From JBFLVU01 sp037444825 (GTDB lineage Bacteria > Acidobacteriota > UBA4820 > DSQY01): a DNA stretch of 64,000 nucleotides. A program made the position numbers and the translations under genes. The DNA is taken from NCBI GenBank assembly GCA_037444825.1, contig JBBILR010000005.1:62001-126000 (forward strand), read 5' to 3'. A model generated the notes under the pieces. The model was not told where the DNA came from. It saw only the letters and a list, made by a program, of their open reading frames with translations, and searched no databases. Below, piece after piece: positions 53,646 through 62,095 of this stretch (the stretch's first letter is position 1; each line of letters opens with the position of its first letter).

Positions 53646-53945
53646 GCCCGCGCCCTCCGATGGGGACACGGTGGCACGCGACGTGAAGAATGGCAAGCCG
53701 CGGAGCGGGAACACCGTTCCGGCTCTGCCTGTGAACGACAAGAGCGGTCTCTTTCTTGCCGTCTTTCAGGAAGTTAGGCTTCAAAAGCAGAAATTCCAGA
53801 AAAAAACGTATACATCGTTCCCTTCGAGGTCGGCTGCCCCTTCTCTGGAAAAGGTGTTTGCGATCAAGGAGTTGCCCTCCGGAGCCCCCTCGGCACGGAC
53901 CTTGCAAAAACCTTCCTTCTACCGAAGGAGAAAGGAGGTCCTCGC
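53646..53945. other. Intergenic region between the iron-sulphur gene and the exported hydrolase
   Basis: A 300-bp spacer with a locally AT-richer stretch (about 53750-53830, with an A7 run near 53800). Divergent promoters for both flanking genes are expected here, but I see no pair of hexamers good enough to call. No gene is supported. Confidence 0.4.
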
Positions 53946-54803
53946 ATGGTCAAGAGGCTTCTCGGGGTGCTGGCGGCGCTGGCCGTGGCCCTTCCGCTCT
54001 CGGCGGGGGTCACGGGGGTGGCCTTCGTCCACGGGACGGGGCGCCAGACCAACGCCTACGCCGACTACTGGACCACCGCCATGGTGGACTCGGTCCGGCA
54101 GGGACTGCCGGATCCCTCCAAGTTCCTGGTGGTGAACTGCGATTTCACGCAGTACATGTGGGCCTCCGGGGCGGCCGGCTGTCTGGCCGGCCAGCTCTAC
54201 ACCTTCATCACCACCAAGGGCATCACCGACCTCGTGGTGATCACCCACTCCAACGGCGGAAACGTCATGCGGTGGATTCTCTCCAACCCCACCTACGACT
54301 GGCGCTACCCCACCATCATCAGCAAGATCCGGTGGGTCAACGCCCTGGCTCCTTCCAGCCTCGGGACGCCGCTGGCCAACGCGGTGATGAACGGGACGGT
54401 CTTCGAGCAGTCCCTGGGCTGGCTCCTGGGCTACCAAAACGACGCCGTGCGGATGCAGCAGACCGACTGGATGGCCTACTACAACGCCAACTGGCTCCTC
54501 GGGACGGCGGGCCGGCCGTCTCTGCCCAAGGGTTTCTGGGACGTGGTGGGCACCGACGTGGAGACGGCCGTCTGGGACCCCGACTCCTACTGCGGCGGCT
54601 ACTCGCTGAACCTGGGGCTGGAGATCACCCAGGCCTGGCTCAGCTCCTGCTCCGACGGCTTTCTGGACTGCACCAGCCAGGCGGGGGCCGGCTCCGTCTG
54701 GTTCTACGACACGCAGTACACCGCCGGCCGGGAGCCTCTCTCCCACAACCAAAGCCGGCGGAAGTGCTTCGGCCTGGACGTGATCCTGAGGAACGACCTG
54801 TAG
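53946..54803 (+). CDS. Exported alpha/beta-hydrolase (lipase/esterase-like)
   Basis: A 285-residue protein with a clear signal peptide (MVKRLLGVLAALAVALPLSA, cleavage near residue 20). The lipase-type strand VTGVAFVHGTG gives an oxyanion-hole HG, and the nucleophile elbow is THSNGGN (Ser102; GxSxG with Thr for the first Gly). A late LSHNQS may supply the catalytic His. Several cysteines in the C-terminal half could form disulphides outside the cytoplasm. Substrate unknown; triacylglycerol or ester hydrolysis is likely by fold. AGAAAGGAGG precedes the ATG. An exported partner follows after 10 bp. Confidence 0.78.
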   Translation: MVKRLLGVLAALAVALPLSAGVTGVAFVHGTGRQTNAYADYWTTAMVDSVRQGLPDPSKFLVVNCDFTQYMWASGAAGCLAGQLYTFITTKGITDLVVITHSNGGNVMRWILSNPTYDWRYPTIISKIRWVNALAPSSLGTPLANAVMNGTVFEQSLGWLLGYQNDAVRMQQTDWMAYYNANWLLGTAGRPSLPKGFWDVVGTDVETAVWDPDSYCGGYSLNLGLEITQAWLSSCSDGFLDCTSQAGAGSVWFYDTQYTAGREPLSHNQSRRKCFGLDVILRNDL

Positions 54804-54813
54804 GGAGGCCGCC

Positions 54814-56007
54814 ATGACGAAGACCGTTGCCGTTCCGGTGCTCGCCTCCGTCGCCCTGTTCGCCGCTCCCTTCGCCCCCCGGGCGGAGGCCCCCCGTTCC
54901 CTCGCCCCCGCCGCCGTCGTCTCGGCCGTCCCCCTGGCTGGGAGCCTCGAGCGGGACCCGGTGGTCTTCTCCGTTCCCGCGGACGGCGAACCCGCCCTCT
55001 CCGTTCCCGCCCCCGCGGTGGCGGAGAGCCGGGAGTTCTGGCGCAGCGTCTCGGCGGAAGAGCTGCGGGCGGGAACGCGCTTCACCACCACCGCCCCGGG
55101 GGCGGTGGTCCGCCTGAGTCCCGTGGGGCCCGGCGGGAGCGCCGTGGACCCGGCTTTGGTGGTGGTGGAAACGCCGAAGGGGGACAGCCTCGCCGGGCCG
55201 GCCGCCTTTCGGGAGGTGGCCACCGCCGATCAGCTTCGCCGGGCCGGCGCCCCCTTCCCCGAGGGGTCCACGGCCTTCCGGCTCCGCGAGGAGGCGGGGG
55301 CCGGCGCTTTTCGCCTCCGGGTGCCGTCGCTGGAGCCCGGTGCGGGGCGCTACCTCCTGCACGTCCTCGACCGGGATTCGCTGGCGGTCCTGTCGGTGAG
55401 GACCCTCTCGGACACGGTCTTCTACGGTGAGGTGCTGGCGGCGGAAGGCTGGCTGGCCGACGCCGGGGAGTTTCGGCGGGTCTCCTTCGCCGAGGCCCAG
55501 GTGGCCTCCCCCGACGGCTCCCGTTTCGACGCCCCCGTGAAGCCGCGCCCCGACGGCTCCCTTTCCATCACGCTTCCCCTGGAGGTGCCGCCGGCCGCCG
55601 CCCCCGGCCTGTGGGAGCTGCACCTGCGGGTCCGGGGGGAGGCCGCGGGCCAAACCGTGGAGCGCACCGTCCACACCGCCTTCGCCTACGTGGTCCCCAC
55701 CGCCCGGCGGAGCGGCCCGGTGTCCGTGGTGTCGAAGAGGGGCCGCGTGGTTCTGGAGGCTCCCGTGGAGACGGCGGCGGCGGGGCGCTACGCCCTCCGG
55801 GCCCTGGTCCTCGGAAGGGACGGAAAGGGGACGGCCAAGCCCTTGGCCCTCCTGGAGACGGCGGCCTGGCTGGAGGAGGGCCGCGGGACCCTGCGCGCCG
55901 AGGTTCCCCCCGCTACCGTACAGAAGTCCGGGCTCCGGGGGCCCTTTGAGGTGCGGGAGGTCTGGCTTTTAGACCAGAGCCGCCTCCAGGTGCTGGAAAA
56001 ACCGTAA
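54814..56007 (+). CDS. Exported beta-rich protein of unknown function
   Basis: A 397-residue protein with a signal peptide (VAVPVLASVALFAAPFAPRA) and a mature part predicted as beta-sandwich domains, with alternating Val/Leu and short Gly/Pro turns. No catalytic motif is visible. Two Ig-like halves may be present (about 130-270 and 290-390). It resembles, loosely, DUF4785-type exported proteins; I do not press that. Only 10 bp separate it from the hydrolase, so they are probably co-expressed and may act together, for example as enzyme and helper or inhibitor. A strong terminator follows. Confidence 0.7.
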   Translation: MTKTVAVPVLASVALFAAPFAPRAEAPRSLAPAAVVSAVPLAGSLERDPVVFSVPADGEPALSVPAPAVAESREFWRSVSAEELRAGTRFTTTAPGAVVRLSPVGPGGSAVDPALVVVETPKGDSLAGPAAFREVATADQLRRAGAPFPEGSTAFRLREEAGAGAFRLRVPSLEPGAGRYLLHVLDRDSLAVLSVRTLSDTVFYGEVLAAEGWLADAGEFRRVSFAEAQVASPDGSRFDAPVKPRPDGSLSITLPLEVPPAAAPGLWELHLRVRGEAAGQTVERTVHTAFAYVVPTARRSGPVSVVSKRGRVVLEAPVETAAAGRYALRALVLGRDGKGTAKPLALLETAAWLEEGRGTLRAEVPPATVQKSGLRGPFEVREVWLLDQSRLQVLEKP

Positions 56008-56060
56008 GGTTCACCCCGCGGAGGGGTGGAGGGGAGCATGGGGAAGGGTTCCTTCCCCGC

Positions 56061-56090
56061 CGGCCCGCCCGACGGCGGGCCGCTTTTCTT
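56061..56090 (+). terminator. Rho-independent terminator of the exported hydrolase operon
   Basis: A 9-bp stem (CGGCCCGCC at 56061-56069 with GGCGGGCCG at 56074-56082) and a 4-nt loop, followed by CTTTTCTTTC. It lies 54 bp after the stop of the exported beta-rich protein and also bounds the convergent small gene. Confidence 0.85.
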
Positions 56091-56273
56091 TCAGGGAAGC
56101 TCCTCGGAGGAGGCGTCTTCGGCGGTCGGGGTCGGCGAATCCTCCGTCCGCTCTTCCTCCGGCGCAACCCCCGTCTTTTTCTGCAGACGCCGCTGGCGCT
56201 TCTCCTCTTGCTTCTGCAACCGCTTCAGTTCCTTCTGCCGCTTGTTGCCCCGATAGGCACCGGGATGGACCAT
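56091..56273 (-). CDS. Small basic/acidic protein of unknown function
   Basis: A 60-residue protein starting MVHPGAYRGNKRQKELKR, with a Lys/Arg-rich helical first half (likely coiled coil or RNA-binding helix) and an acidic Ser/Glu-rich tail. The HPGAYRGNKRQKELKR pattern recurs in small hypothetical proteins of other bacteria as far as I recall. ATG 56273 is chosen for its GAGAGGAGG site; ATGs 12 codons upstream lack one. It lies downstream of cspA. Confidence 0.6.
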   Translation of the reverse strand: MVHPGAYRGNKRQKELKRLQKQEEKRQRRLQKKTGVAPEEERTEDSPTPTAEDASSEELP

Positions 56274-56321
56274 CGCCGCCTCCTCTCCCCGACGTTTCCC
56301 CGCCATCATCGCCGGAGAGGC

Positions 56322-56353
56322 GAAAAAAGGAAAGAGGGGCCCGACGGCCCCTC
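56322..56353 (-). terminator. Rho-independent terminator of cspA
   Basis: An 8-bp stem GAGGGGCC/GGCCCCTC (56334-56341 with 56346-56353) and a 4-nt loop, followed on the minus strand by TTTCCTTTTTT. It lies 22 bp past the cspA stop. Confidence 0.85.
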
Positions 56354-56375
56354 CTTCGACGGGGTTTCGAAAGGT

Positions 56376-56582
56376 TCAGTCGCGCACGACGGAAACCTGC
56401 TCCGCCTGCGGACCCTTGGCGCCGCGGGTGACCTCCAGGGTGACGCGCTGGCCCTCGGCCAGGGTCTTGAAGCCCGTGCCCAGGATGTTGCTGTGGTGCA
56501 CGAAGGCGTCCTGTCCGCCGTCCACCGTGATGAACCCGTATCCCTTCTTTTCGTCGAACCACTTCACGATTCCGTTGACCAC
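56376..56582 (-). CDS. cspA: Cold-shock domain protein
   Basis: A 68-residue CspA-type RNA/DNA chaperone. The RNP1 motif KGYGFI and RNP2-like DAFVHHS are present; NGIVKWFDEKKGYGF is the usual N-terminus. The GTG at 56582 has AAGGAG at 8-nt spacing and gives the canonical length. The promoter (56647-56675), a 58-nt leader with a palindrome and a terminator make it a self-contained unit. Whether it is cold-induced cannot be read from sequence. Confidence 0.96.
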   Translation of the reverse strand: MVNGIVKWFDEKKGYGFITVDGGQDAFVHHSNILGTGFKTLAEGQRVTLEVTRGAKGPQAEQVSVVRD

Positions 56583-56615
56583 GCGACACACTCCTTGTCT
56601 CCGTACGACCTTCCA

Positions 56616-56675
56616 ACAAACCGTTTGTCAGCGGGTGTACGAAAAGAGTCTACCACGGAAGGCCCTGGAGGTCAA
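56616..56675 (-). promoter_or_regulatory. Promoter and operator-like palindrome of cspA
   Basis: On the minus strand TTGACC (56675-56670) and TAGACT (56652-56647) with a 17-bp spacer; start point near 56640. The leader then contains ACAAAC-C-GTTTGT (56616-56628), a perfect 6-bp inverted repeat around one base, which could be an operator or a leader hairpin. Confidence 0.75.
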
Positions 56676-56693
56676 GGCCCGGCGGCGAAGCCC

Positions 56694-57983
56694 TCAGGGG
56701 AGATCGATCCGGGTGGGAAAGGCGAAGGAAGGGCGGGCCAGAAAGTACCCCTGGCCGTAGGGGACATGCAACGCCCTCAACGTTTCCAGCTCCTCCGGGG
56801 TCTCGATCCCCTCGGCGATGAGCTGGGCGTTGATGTTTTTCCCCAAGATGAGGAGGGAGGAGACCAGTTCCTGCTTGAGGAGGTTCTGGTGGATCCCCTT
56901 CACGAGGCTCACGTCCACCTTGAGGTAAACCGGGCGCACGTGGGTGATGGTCTGGATGGACGAGTAGCCGGTGCCCAGGTCGTCCAGGGCCACTTCGAAG
57001 CCCAGGGCGGTGTACTCTTCCATCATGGCCCGGAAGGCGTCGTAATCCTCGATGGCGTGGCGCTCCGTCAGCTCCCAGACCACCTCCCGGGGGGTGAGCC
57101 CGTGGCGGGCCAGGGAGTCCCGGGCGGCCTCCCCCTTGAAGTCCGGGTCGTCCAGCGTGGTGGGAAGGGTGTTGATGAAGACCTTGGTCCCCGGGGGCTT
57201 TCCGGCGGCGGCGGAGAGGGCGGACCACTTGCAGAGGTTGTCCAGTTGCCGGCTCAGCCTCGACTGCCGGGCGAAGGTGAAGAGGGCCTCGGGCCACTCG
57301 TAGGGCGTTCCCGAAGGGCCCCGGGCCAGGGCCTCGTACCCCAGAACCTCCATCGTCTCCAGGTTCACGATGGGTTGGAAAACCGACGCGATGGCCTTTC
57401 GGGCCAGAATTTGCCGGAGCTCCAGCTCGTGGAGCATGAGCTCCGTCTCCTCCTGGCGCTGGGCGAGGGCCGCCGTCTCCTCGATGGCCCGGTGGACCTG
57501 GCGCTCGAAGCGCAGGAAGGGGTTGTAGTGGAGCACGCTGTAGCCCATGTTGAGGGTGAGACCGGGCAGGTCCGCCCCGGCCAGCTCCCCCTCCAACGCC
57601 CCGTACAGGCGGCGGGCGATGCGCTCCAGGGACATGAGGGCGCCGTCGGAGAGGATGGCGTAGGGGGCGAAGACGCAGAACTGGTCGTCGAAGATCCCCC
57701 GCTGGCAAACCAGGAGCTTCCCGCCGAATTCGCGGTCGTTGAGGTCCTGGATGTGGAAGGCCGCCTGCCTCAGGACGTTTTCGTACCGCTCGAAGCCGAA
57801 GACCGACTCCAGCCGCTCCAGGTCGGAGATTTGAAGGAGGACCACCCCCAGAAAGCGGTCCTCGGCCATGGTCTTGAGCCGTTCGAAGCAGGCGCCGTAG
57901 GCGGGGAGCCTCGTGTTGGCGTCAAAGAGAGAGGCCCGCAGGGCGACGAGCTCGTTGAGGGGATCCTTGCGGGAAAACTCCAA
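56694..57983 (-). CDS. Degenerate GGDEF plus EAL domain protein (c-di-GMP phosphodiesterase-like)
   Basis: A 429-residue cytosolic protein. The N-terminal half has the GGDEF fold (NTRLPAYGACFERL, LLQISDLERL) but the active-site loop reads GIFDDQF instead of GGDEF, so no cyclase activity is expected. The C-terminal EAL domain keeps catalytic motifs: YEALARG, NTLPTTL, ELTERHA, DDLGTGYSS, KVDVSLV and EGIETPEE. It probably hydrolyses c-di-GMP, with the first domain as a sensor of GTP or fold support. The TTG start has GGGAGGG; there is no membrane or receiver domain. It diverges from the sigma-54 activator. Confidence 0.88.
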   Translation of the reverse strand: MEFSRKDPLNELVALRASLFDANTRLPAYGACFERLKTMAEDRFLGVVLLQISDLERLESVFGFERYENVLRQAAFHIQDLNDREFGGKLLVCQRGIFDDQFCVFAPYAILSDGALMSLERIARRLYGALEGELAGADLPGLTLNMGYSVLHYNPFLRFERQVHRAIEETAALAQRQEETELMLHELELRQILARKAIASVFQPIVNLETMEVLGYEALARGPSGTPYEWPEALFTFARQSRLSRQLDNLCKWSALSAAAGKPPGTKVFINTLPTTLDDPDFKGEAARDSLARHGLTPREVVWELTERHAIEDYDAFRAMMEEYTALGFEVALDDLGTGYSSIQTITHVRPVYLKVDVSLVKGIHQNLLKQELVSSLLILGKNINAQLIAEGIETPEELETLRALHVPYGQGYFLARPSFAFPTRIDLP

Positions 57984-58003
57984 CCGGCCACCCTCCCGTG
58001 CCT

Positions 58004-58033
58004 ATCTTAGCAAGGCGGTGCGGCGGGGCGCAA
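58004..58033 (-). promoter_or_regulatory. Candidate promoter of the GGDEF-EAL gene
   Basis: On the minus strand TTGCGC (58033-58028) and TAAGAT (58009-58004) with an 18-bp spacer. It lies in the 129-bp divergent spacer shared with the sigma-54 activator gene. Confidence 0.5.
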
Positions 58034-58112
58034 CGGCGCCGGAGGGGACGGGGGATTGAGGGTCGGGGAAGGCTGTGGTACACCGGGGGGGGGCCGACGT
58101 CAAGGGGGTGGT

Positions 58113-61100
58113 GTGAGGAACCCGAAGAGCCCAGGGGGATCCGTGGCGGAGGGATGCCTGCTCCTCCACCCGGGGCTTCCCCCCGGCACGGGGCAGCAAG
58201 CGCTTTCGCCCCGGAACCTCGCCGGGGAAAGGGAGGTCGCCCGCTTCGCCGCCGCCCTCTTCTCCTCCCTGGCCTTCCTGGAGGCGGAGGGATGGCCCTT
58301 TCGGCCGACGCCGGGCCAATGGGGGCTGGGGAGGGACGGACTACCCGTTCCCCTCCCCGGGGAGCGCCCGCCCTCCTCCGAGGATCCCGCCCGGGCCTTC
58401 GGCCTCTGGGTCCTCCGCCTCCTCGCGCCGCGGGGGACTTCCCGGGGGAGGCCGCCCTCTTTGCCCCGAAACCTCCGCCGGCGGGAAGCGTGGCGGGCCT
58501 TCGCCGGCCGTTGCACGGAGGGAGGGGCGGGAGAACTCCGTTGCCGGGACCTTCTCCTGGACCTCCTGGAAATCGCCTCCTCCCTGGATTCCCTGCCCCC
58601 CAAGCGGTGGTCCTACGGGGTGGCGGCGGAAAGATCCGGCCTGCGGAGGCGGTCGGGGTTCCTCCTCCACCCCGTCCGCATGGGCTGGGAAGCGGAGGCC
58701 CTGCGGGCGGAGGCCCTCCTCCCCGCCGGCGGGGAGCCTCCCCTTCTCCCTCTCTCGCTCCAGGGAACCGCCCCCTACCCGCTGGCGGGGCTGGAGCCGC
58801 TCCTCACCCTCTGTCTGGGGTCGGAAGGGGAGGCGAGGCGTTGGATGGGAGACCGGCTCGGAAAGGGAGAGCGGGCGCTGGAAGGAGACCTCGCCGGCCT
58901 CCTGGCCGGGAGGGAGGAGGGGGGGTGGTGGCTCGACGGGGCGGAGCGGATGGACCCCGCCAGCCGAAAGGTGCTGAACGCCGCCGCCCGGGCGGCTCTC
59001 AAGGCGGCGGCAGGGACGGTTCCCGCAACGGCCGGGGGCTCCACCCCCCTCCGGGTCCGGCTCCTCTGGCTTCCCCCCGTGGGGGAGGGGTGGTACCGGG
59101 ACCACGCCGCCGCCTGCCTCGGAGAGGGGTGGAATGCCCTTTTGGAGGTGCTGGAGCGGGAAGAGGCGCCGCCGCCCCGGGCGGGCATGCCCCTCTTTCC
59201 TCCCCTGGCGGCGGCCCTTCCGGCCCCGGAAACCGGGGAACCCCGCCCCGAGGAGATGGACCGGCTGGACCCCACGGGTCTGTTCCGCCGGGCCAAAGGG
59301 CTTCTCGTGAAGGGCCGGGCGGAGGCGGCCCGTTTCTGGGAAGGCCTGGCCCTGCTCTCCGCCGGTCAGCCCGCCCTGGCCCTGGAGGCGTGGAAAGGCT
59401 TGTCCAGAGACGCCATTCCGCCGGGGCTTCTCTCCCTGGCCCAGGCCCGAGCGTTTGCGGCCCTCCACGACTACGGCTCCCTGGGGCGGGTCCTCTCGGA
59501 GACCGAAAGGGCGGAAGGGGACGTGGAACCGCAGGTTCGGGCGCTCCTGTCCACCCAGCGGGCGGTGGCCTGTTGGCAAGCCGGCAAGGGGGAGGAGGCC
59601 CGGCGGCTCCTCGAAGCGGAGGAAGCCGGGGCGCTGGAGGGGGACGCCGCGCTCCTGGTGCTGGCGAACCTGGCCACCCTTTGTCTCCGCTCCATGGACA
59701 CGGAGGCCTCCGTCCGGGCCCTGGACCGAGCCTTCGAGCTCACGGGGAAAGAAACGGGCCCCTTCGCCCTGGCCGTCCTCCACCACCGGCGCGGTCTCCT
59801 GCGGCAGGTCCTGGGGGATCTTGCCGGGGCTCTCCAGGACCTCCGGGCGGCGTTGGACCTTTCCCGCCAGGGGAAGCGGCGCGGGCTGGAGGCGGGGATC
59901 CTCTGCGACCTGGGCAACCTCCTCCGCCGCTCCGGGCGGACCGCCGAGGCCGAGGGGGTCTACCGGAGGGCGGAGGAGGGGGCCCGGGCCCTGGGTCTCT
60001 CCTCCCTGGCCCACGCCGCCCGCTTCAACGGCGCCATCGTGACGCTGGAGAGGGGACGGCCCCGGCGGGCCCTGCCGGTCTTTCAGGGGGCGCTTGAGGA
60101 GGATCTCGCGGCGAAAAACGCCCTCTACGGGGCCACCGACGCCCTCTACGCGGGCCTCGCCCTCCAGCAACTGGGCCGGTTCCCCGAAGCCCTGGAGGCG
60201 GCGGACCGGGGCCTCTCCCTGGCCGCCCGCCTGGAGGAGCCCCAGCTCCTGCACGAGCTCCTGGTCCTCAAGGCCGACCTCCTCCTGGAGACGGGGGGAC
60301 AGGGCGCCCTCCGCAACGTCCTCGGGCGACTCGCCGGCACCTCCTGGCCGGCTCTGGAGGCCGACGACCGCCTCTTCGAGGCGGCTCTCCTGGGTCCCCG
60401 GCCGGCGGGCTCCACCACGGAACCGGAGCGTCTCCTCGCCGAGGCCACCCCTCTGGGCCGGGCCTTCTGGTACCTCCACCAGGCGTCGAAAAGCACGGAC
60501 ACCGAAGAAACGCTTCGCCGGGCGCTGGATGCGGCCCGAGGCCTGGAAAGCCCGTACCTCGCCGTGCGGATCCTTCGCCACCTGGCCCGCCGGGGGGCCT
60601 TTCCCGTCCTCGGGGAGCAGGAACGGGAGCGGTACCGGGCCTTCCTTCTGGAGAACGACGTGCGGGGCCCCGAGCGGGACCTCCTGCCCCTTCTGGAGGC
60701 TCCCTCGAGCGGGGGAAGTCCGAGCCCGGCCCCGGCGGCCTCGTCGGACCTCGGGGTCCTGGAAGCCGCCCGTAACGGAAATGGGGAAGCGTTGGACCTG
60801 TTGGCCCGGCACCTGGGGGCCACGGTCTGCCTGGCGGAGGGGGCCTCCGAGGTCCGCTTCGCCGGGGACGGGACCGCCTCCGGGCGGCGGGCCCTCCTGG
60901 AGGGCCGGGGACTTCCCGGGACGGAGCGGGGCGCCGAGGGAACGCGGGTGGGCGCCCTGGACGGCCTGGGGCGGTGGGTGGGGGCCTGGTTCCCCGCCGG
61001 GCGGTACCTTCCCGCGGAGACCGAGACCCTCCTGCGCCTCTGGATCCGCCTTCTTCCCTCCCTTCCGCCGCCGGGGTCCGCCGGGCCTTGCGTGCCGCCC

Positions 61101-62075
61101 CCCCTTCGCGGAATCCTGCTCACGCAGTCCCCCGCCATGGCTCCCCTCCTGGATCTGCTGGTCCGGGCGGCCCCCTTCCGCTTCCCCGTCCTGGTGACGG
61201 GGGAGCCGGGGGTCGGCAAGGAGGTCTGCGCTCAGGCCCTCCACCTGCTTTCCCCGCGGGCTCGGAAGCCCTGGGTCCCGGCCAACTGCGCCAACCTCTC
61301 CCCCACGCTGGCCGCCAGCCTGCTCTTCGGCCACCGGCGGGGCGCCTTCACCGGCGCGGAGCGGGACCAGCCGGGCCTGGTGGAGGCCGCCCGGGAGAGC
61401 ACCCTCTTTCTGGACGAGGTGGGCGAGCTCCCGCCGGAGGTCCAGGCGTCCCTCCTCCGATTCCTCCAGGACGGGTCCTTCCTGCCCCTGGGGGAGGTGC
61501 GCCCCCGGGAGAGCGACGCCCGGGTCGTGGCCGCCACCAACCGGGACCTCGCGGCCGCCGCCGAAAGCGGGCTCTTCCGGAAAGACCTCTACCACCGCCT
61601 CAACGTCATTCGCCTGGAGGTGCCTCCCCTGCGCCGCCGCCCCGAGGACATCCCGCTTCTCCTCGGCCATTTTCTGGAGCGGGCCGCCGCCTCCGAGGGC
61701 CTTCCGGTTCCGCGCGTCCACCCCGACCTCCTCCAGCGCCTGGGGGCCCACCCCTGGCCCGGCAACGTCCGGGAGCTCCAGAACACCGCCCGCGCCCTGC
61801 TGGTGGCCTCCCGCGGGGAGGCGGTCCTCCTGCCCCGGCATCTCCCCCCCTCCTTCGGCGCCGGGCCGGCTCCCGCCGCCGAAGGGCGGCTGGCCCGGGC
61901 CGTGAGGGAGGCGGAGGCGCGGGCCATCGCGGCGGCCCTGGCGGAGGCGAGGGGACGGCCCGCGGAGGCGGCGCGCCTCCTGGGGCTGACCCGCCAGGGG
62001 CTCTTCGCCAAGATGAAGCGCCTGGGCCTGCGCCGCTCCACCCCCGAAAGCCCCTCCTCGCCCGGTGGGGTATAA
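58113..62075 (+). CDS. Giant TPR-containing sigma-54-dependent transcriptional activator
   Basis: A 1320-residue cytosolic regulator. C-terminal to N-terminal: a Fis-type helix-turn-helix (GRPAEAARLLGLTRQGLFAKM, about 1285-1305); a sigma-54 AAA+ domain (Walker A GEPGVGKE near 1030, GAFTGA at 1077-1082, FLDEVGEL Walker B); a possible degenerate GAF (about 890-990); a long TPR array (about 410-850); a region with GWWLDGAERMDPASRKVL resembling the Walker B strand of STAND ATPases but without an intact P-loop (about 220-370); and an N-terminal part weakly like a degenerate protein kinase. There is no receiver domain. The intact GAFTGA means it should remodel sigma-54 holoenzyme. GTG start after AAGGGGG. 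Signal and targets unknown. Confidence 0.85.
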   Translation: MRNPKSPGGSVAEGCLLLHPGLPPGTGQQALSPRNLAGEREVARFAAALFSSLAFLEAEGWPFRPTPGQWGLGRDGLPVPLPGERPPSSEDPARAFGLWVLRLLAPRGTSRGRPPSLPRNLRRREAWRAFAGRCTEGGAGELRCRDLLLDLLEIASSLDSLPPKRWSYGVAAERSGLRRRSGFLLHPVRMGWEAEALRAEALLPAGGEPPLLPLSLQGTAPYPLAGLEPLLTLCLGSEGEARRWMGDRLGKGERALEGDLAGLLAGREEGGWWLDGAERMDPASRKVLNAAARAALKAAAGTVPATAGGSTPLRVRLLWLPPVGEGWYRDHAAACLGEGWNALLEVLEREEAPPPRAGMPLFPPLAAALPAPETGEPRPEEMDRLDPTGLFRRAKGLLVKGRAEAARFWEGLALLSAGQPALALEAWKGLSRDAIPPGLLSLAQARAFAALHDYGSLGRVLSETERAEGDVEPQVRALLSTQRAVACWQAGKGEEARRLLEAEEAGALEGDAALLVLANLATLCLRSMDTEASVRALDRAFELTGKETGPFALAVLHHRRGLLRQVLGDLAGALQDLRAALDLSRQGKRRGLEAGILCDLGNLLRRSGRTAEAEGVYRRAEEGARALGLSSLAHAARFNGAIVTLERGRPRRALPVFQGALEEDLAAKNALYGATDALYAGLALQQLGRFPEALEAADRGLSLAARLEEPQLLHELLVLKADLLLETGGQGALRNVLGRLAGTSWPALEADDRLFEAALLGPRPAGSTTEPERLLAEATPLGRAFWYLHQASKSTDTEETLRRALDAARGLESPYLAVRILRHLARRGAFPVLGEQERERYRAFLLENDVRGPERDLLPLLEAPSSGGSPSPAPAASSDLGVLEAARNGNGEALDLLARHLGATVCLAEGASEVRFAGDGTASGRRALLEGRGLPGTERGAEGTRVGALDGLGRWVGAWFPAGRYLPAETETLLRLWIRLLPSLPPPGSAGPCVPPPLRGILLTQSPAMAPLLDLLVRAAPFRFPVLVTGEPGVGKEVCAQALHLLSPRARKPWVPANCANLSPTLAASLLFGHRRGAFTGAERDQPGLVEAARESTLFLDEVGELPPEVQASLLRFLQDGSFLPLGEVRPRESDARVVAATNRDLAAAAESGLFRKDLYHRLNVIRLEVPPLRRRPEDIPLLLGHFLERAAASEGLPVPRVHPDLLQRLGAHPWPGNVRELQNTARALLVASRGEAVLLPRHLPPSFGAGPAPAAEGRLARAVREAEARAIAAALAEARGRPAEAARLLGLTRQGLFAKMKRLGLRRSTPESPSSPGGV

Positions 62076-62076
62076 T
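62071..62076 (+). promoter_or_regulatory. Consensus -10 element before the class IV aminotransferase
   Basis: A perfect TATAAT overlaps the TAA stop of the activator gene, 19 bp before the aminotransferase ATG. No -35 match is present 17 bp upstream. If used, the aminotransferase and dsbD can be expressed apart from the activator. Confidence 0.5.
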
Positions 62077-62095
62077 TCCCCGCCCGGAGGTGCCC

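Noticed and set aside
53646..53741. ATG 53741 as the start of the iron-sulphur protein
   Set aside because: The extension has no conserved look, and GTG 53645 with GGAGG gives a start directly at the CDFCH motif.
58341..61841. A 1166-codon minus-strand open frame opposite the sigma-54 activator
   Set aside because: Same shadow effect; composition is Gly/Gln/Pro-rich without domains, whereas the plus strand encodes clear AAA+ and TPR motifs.
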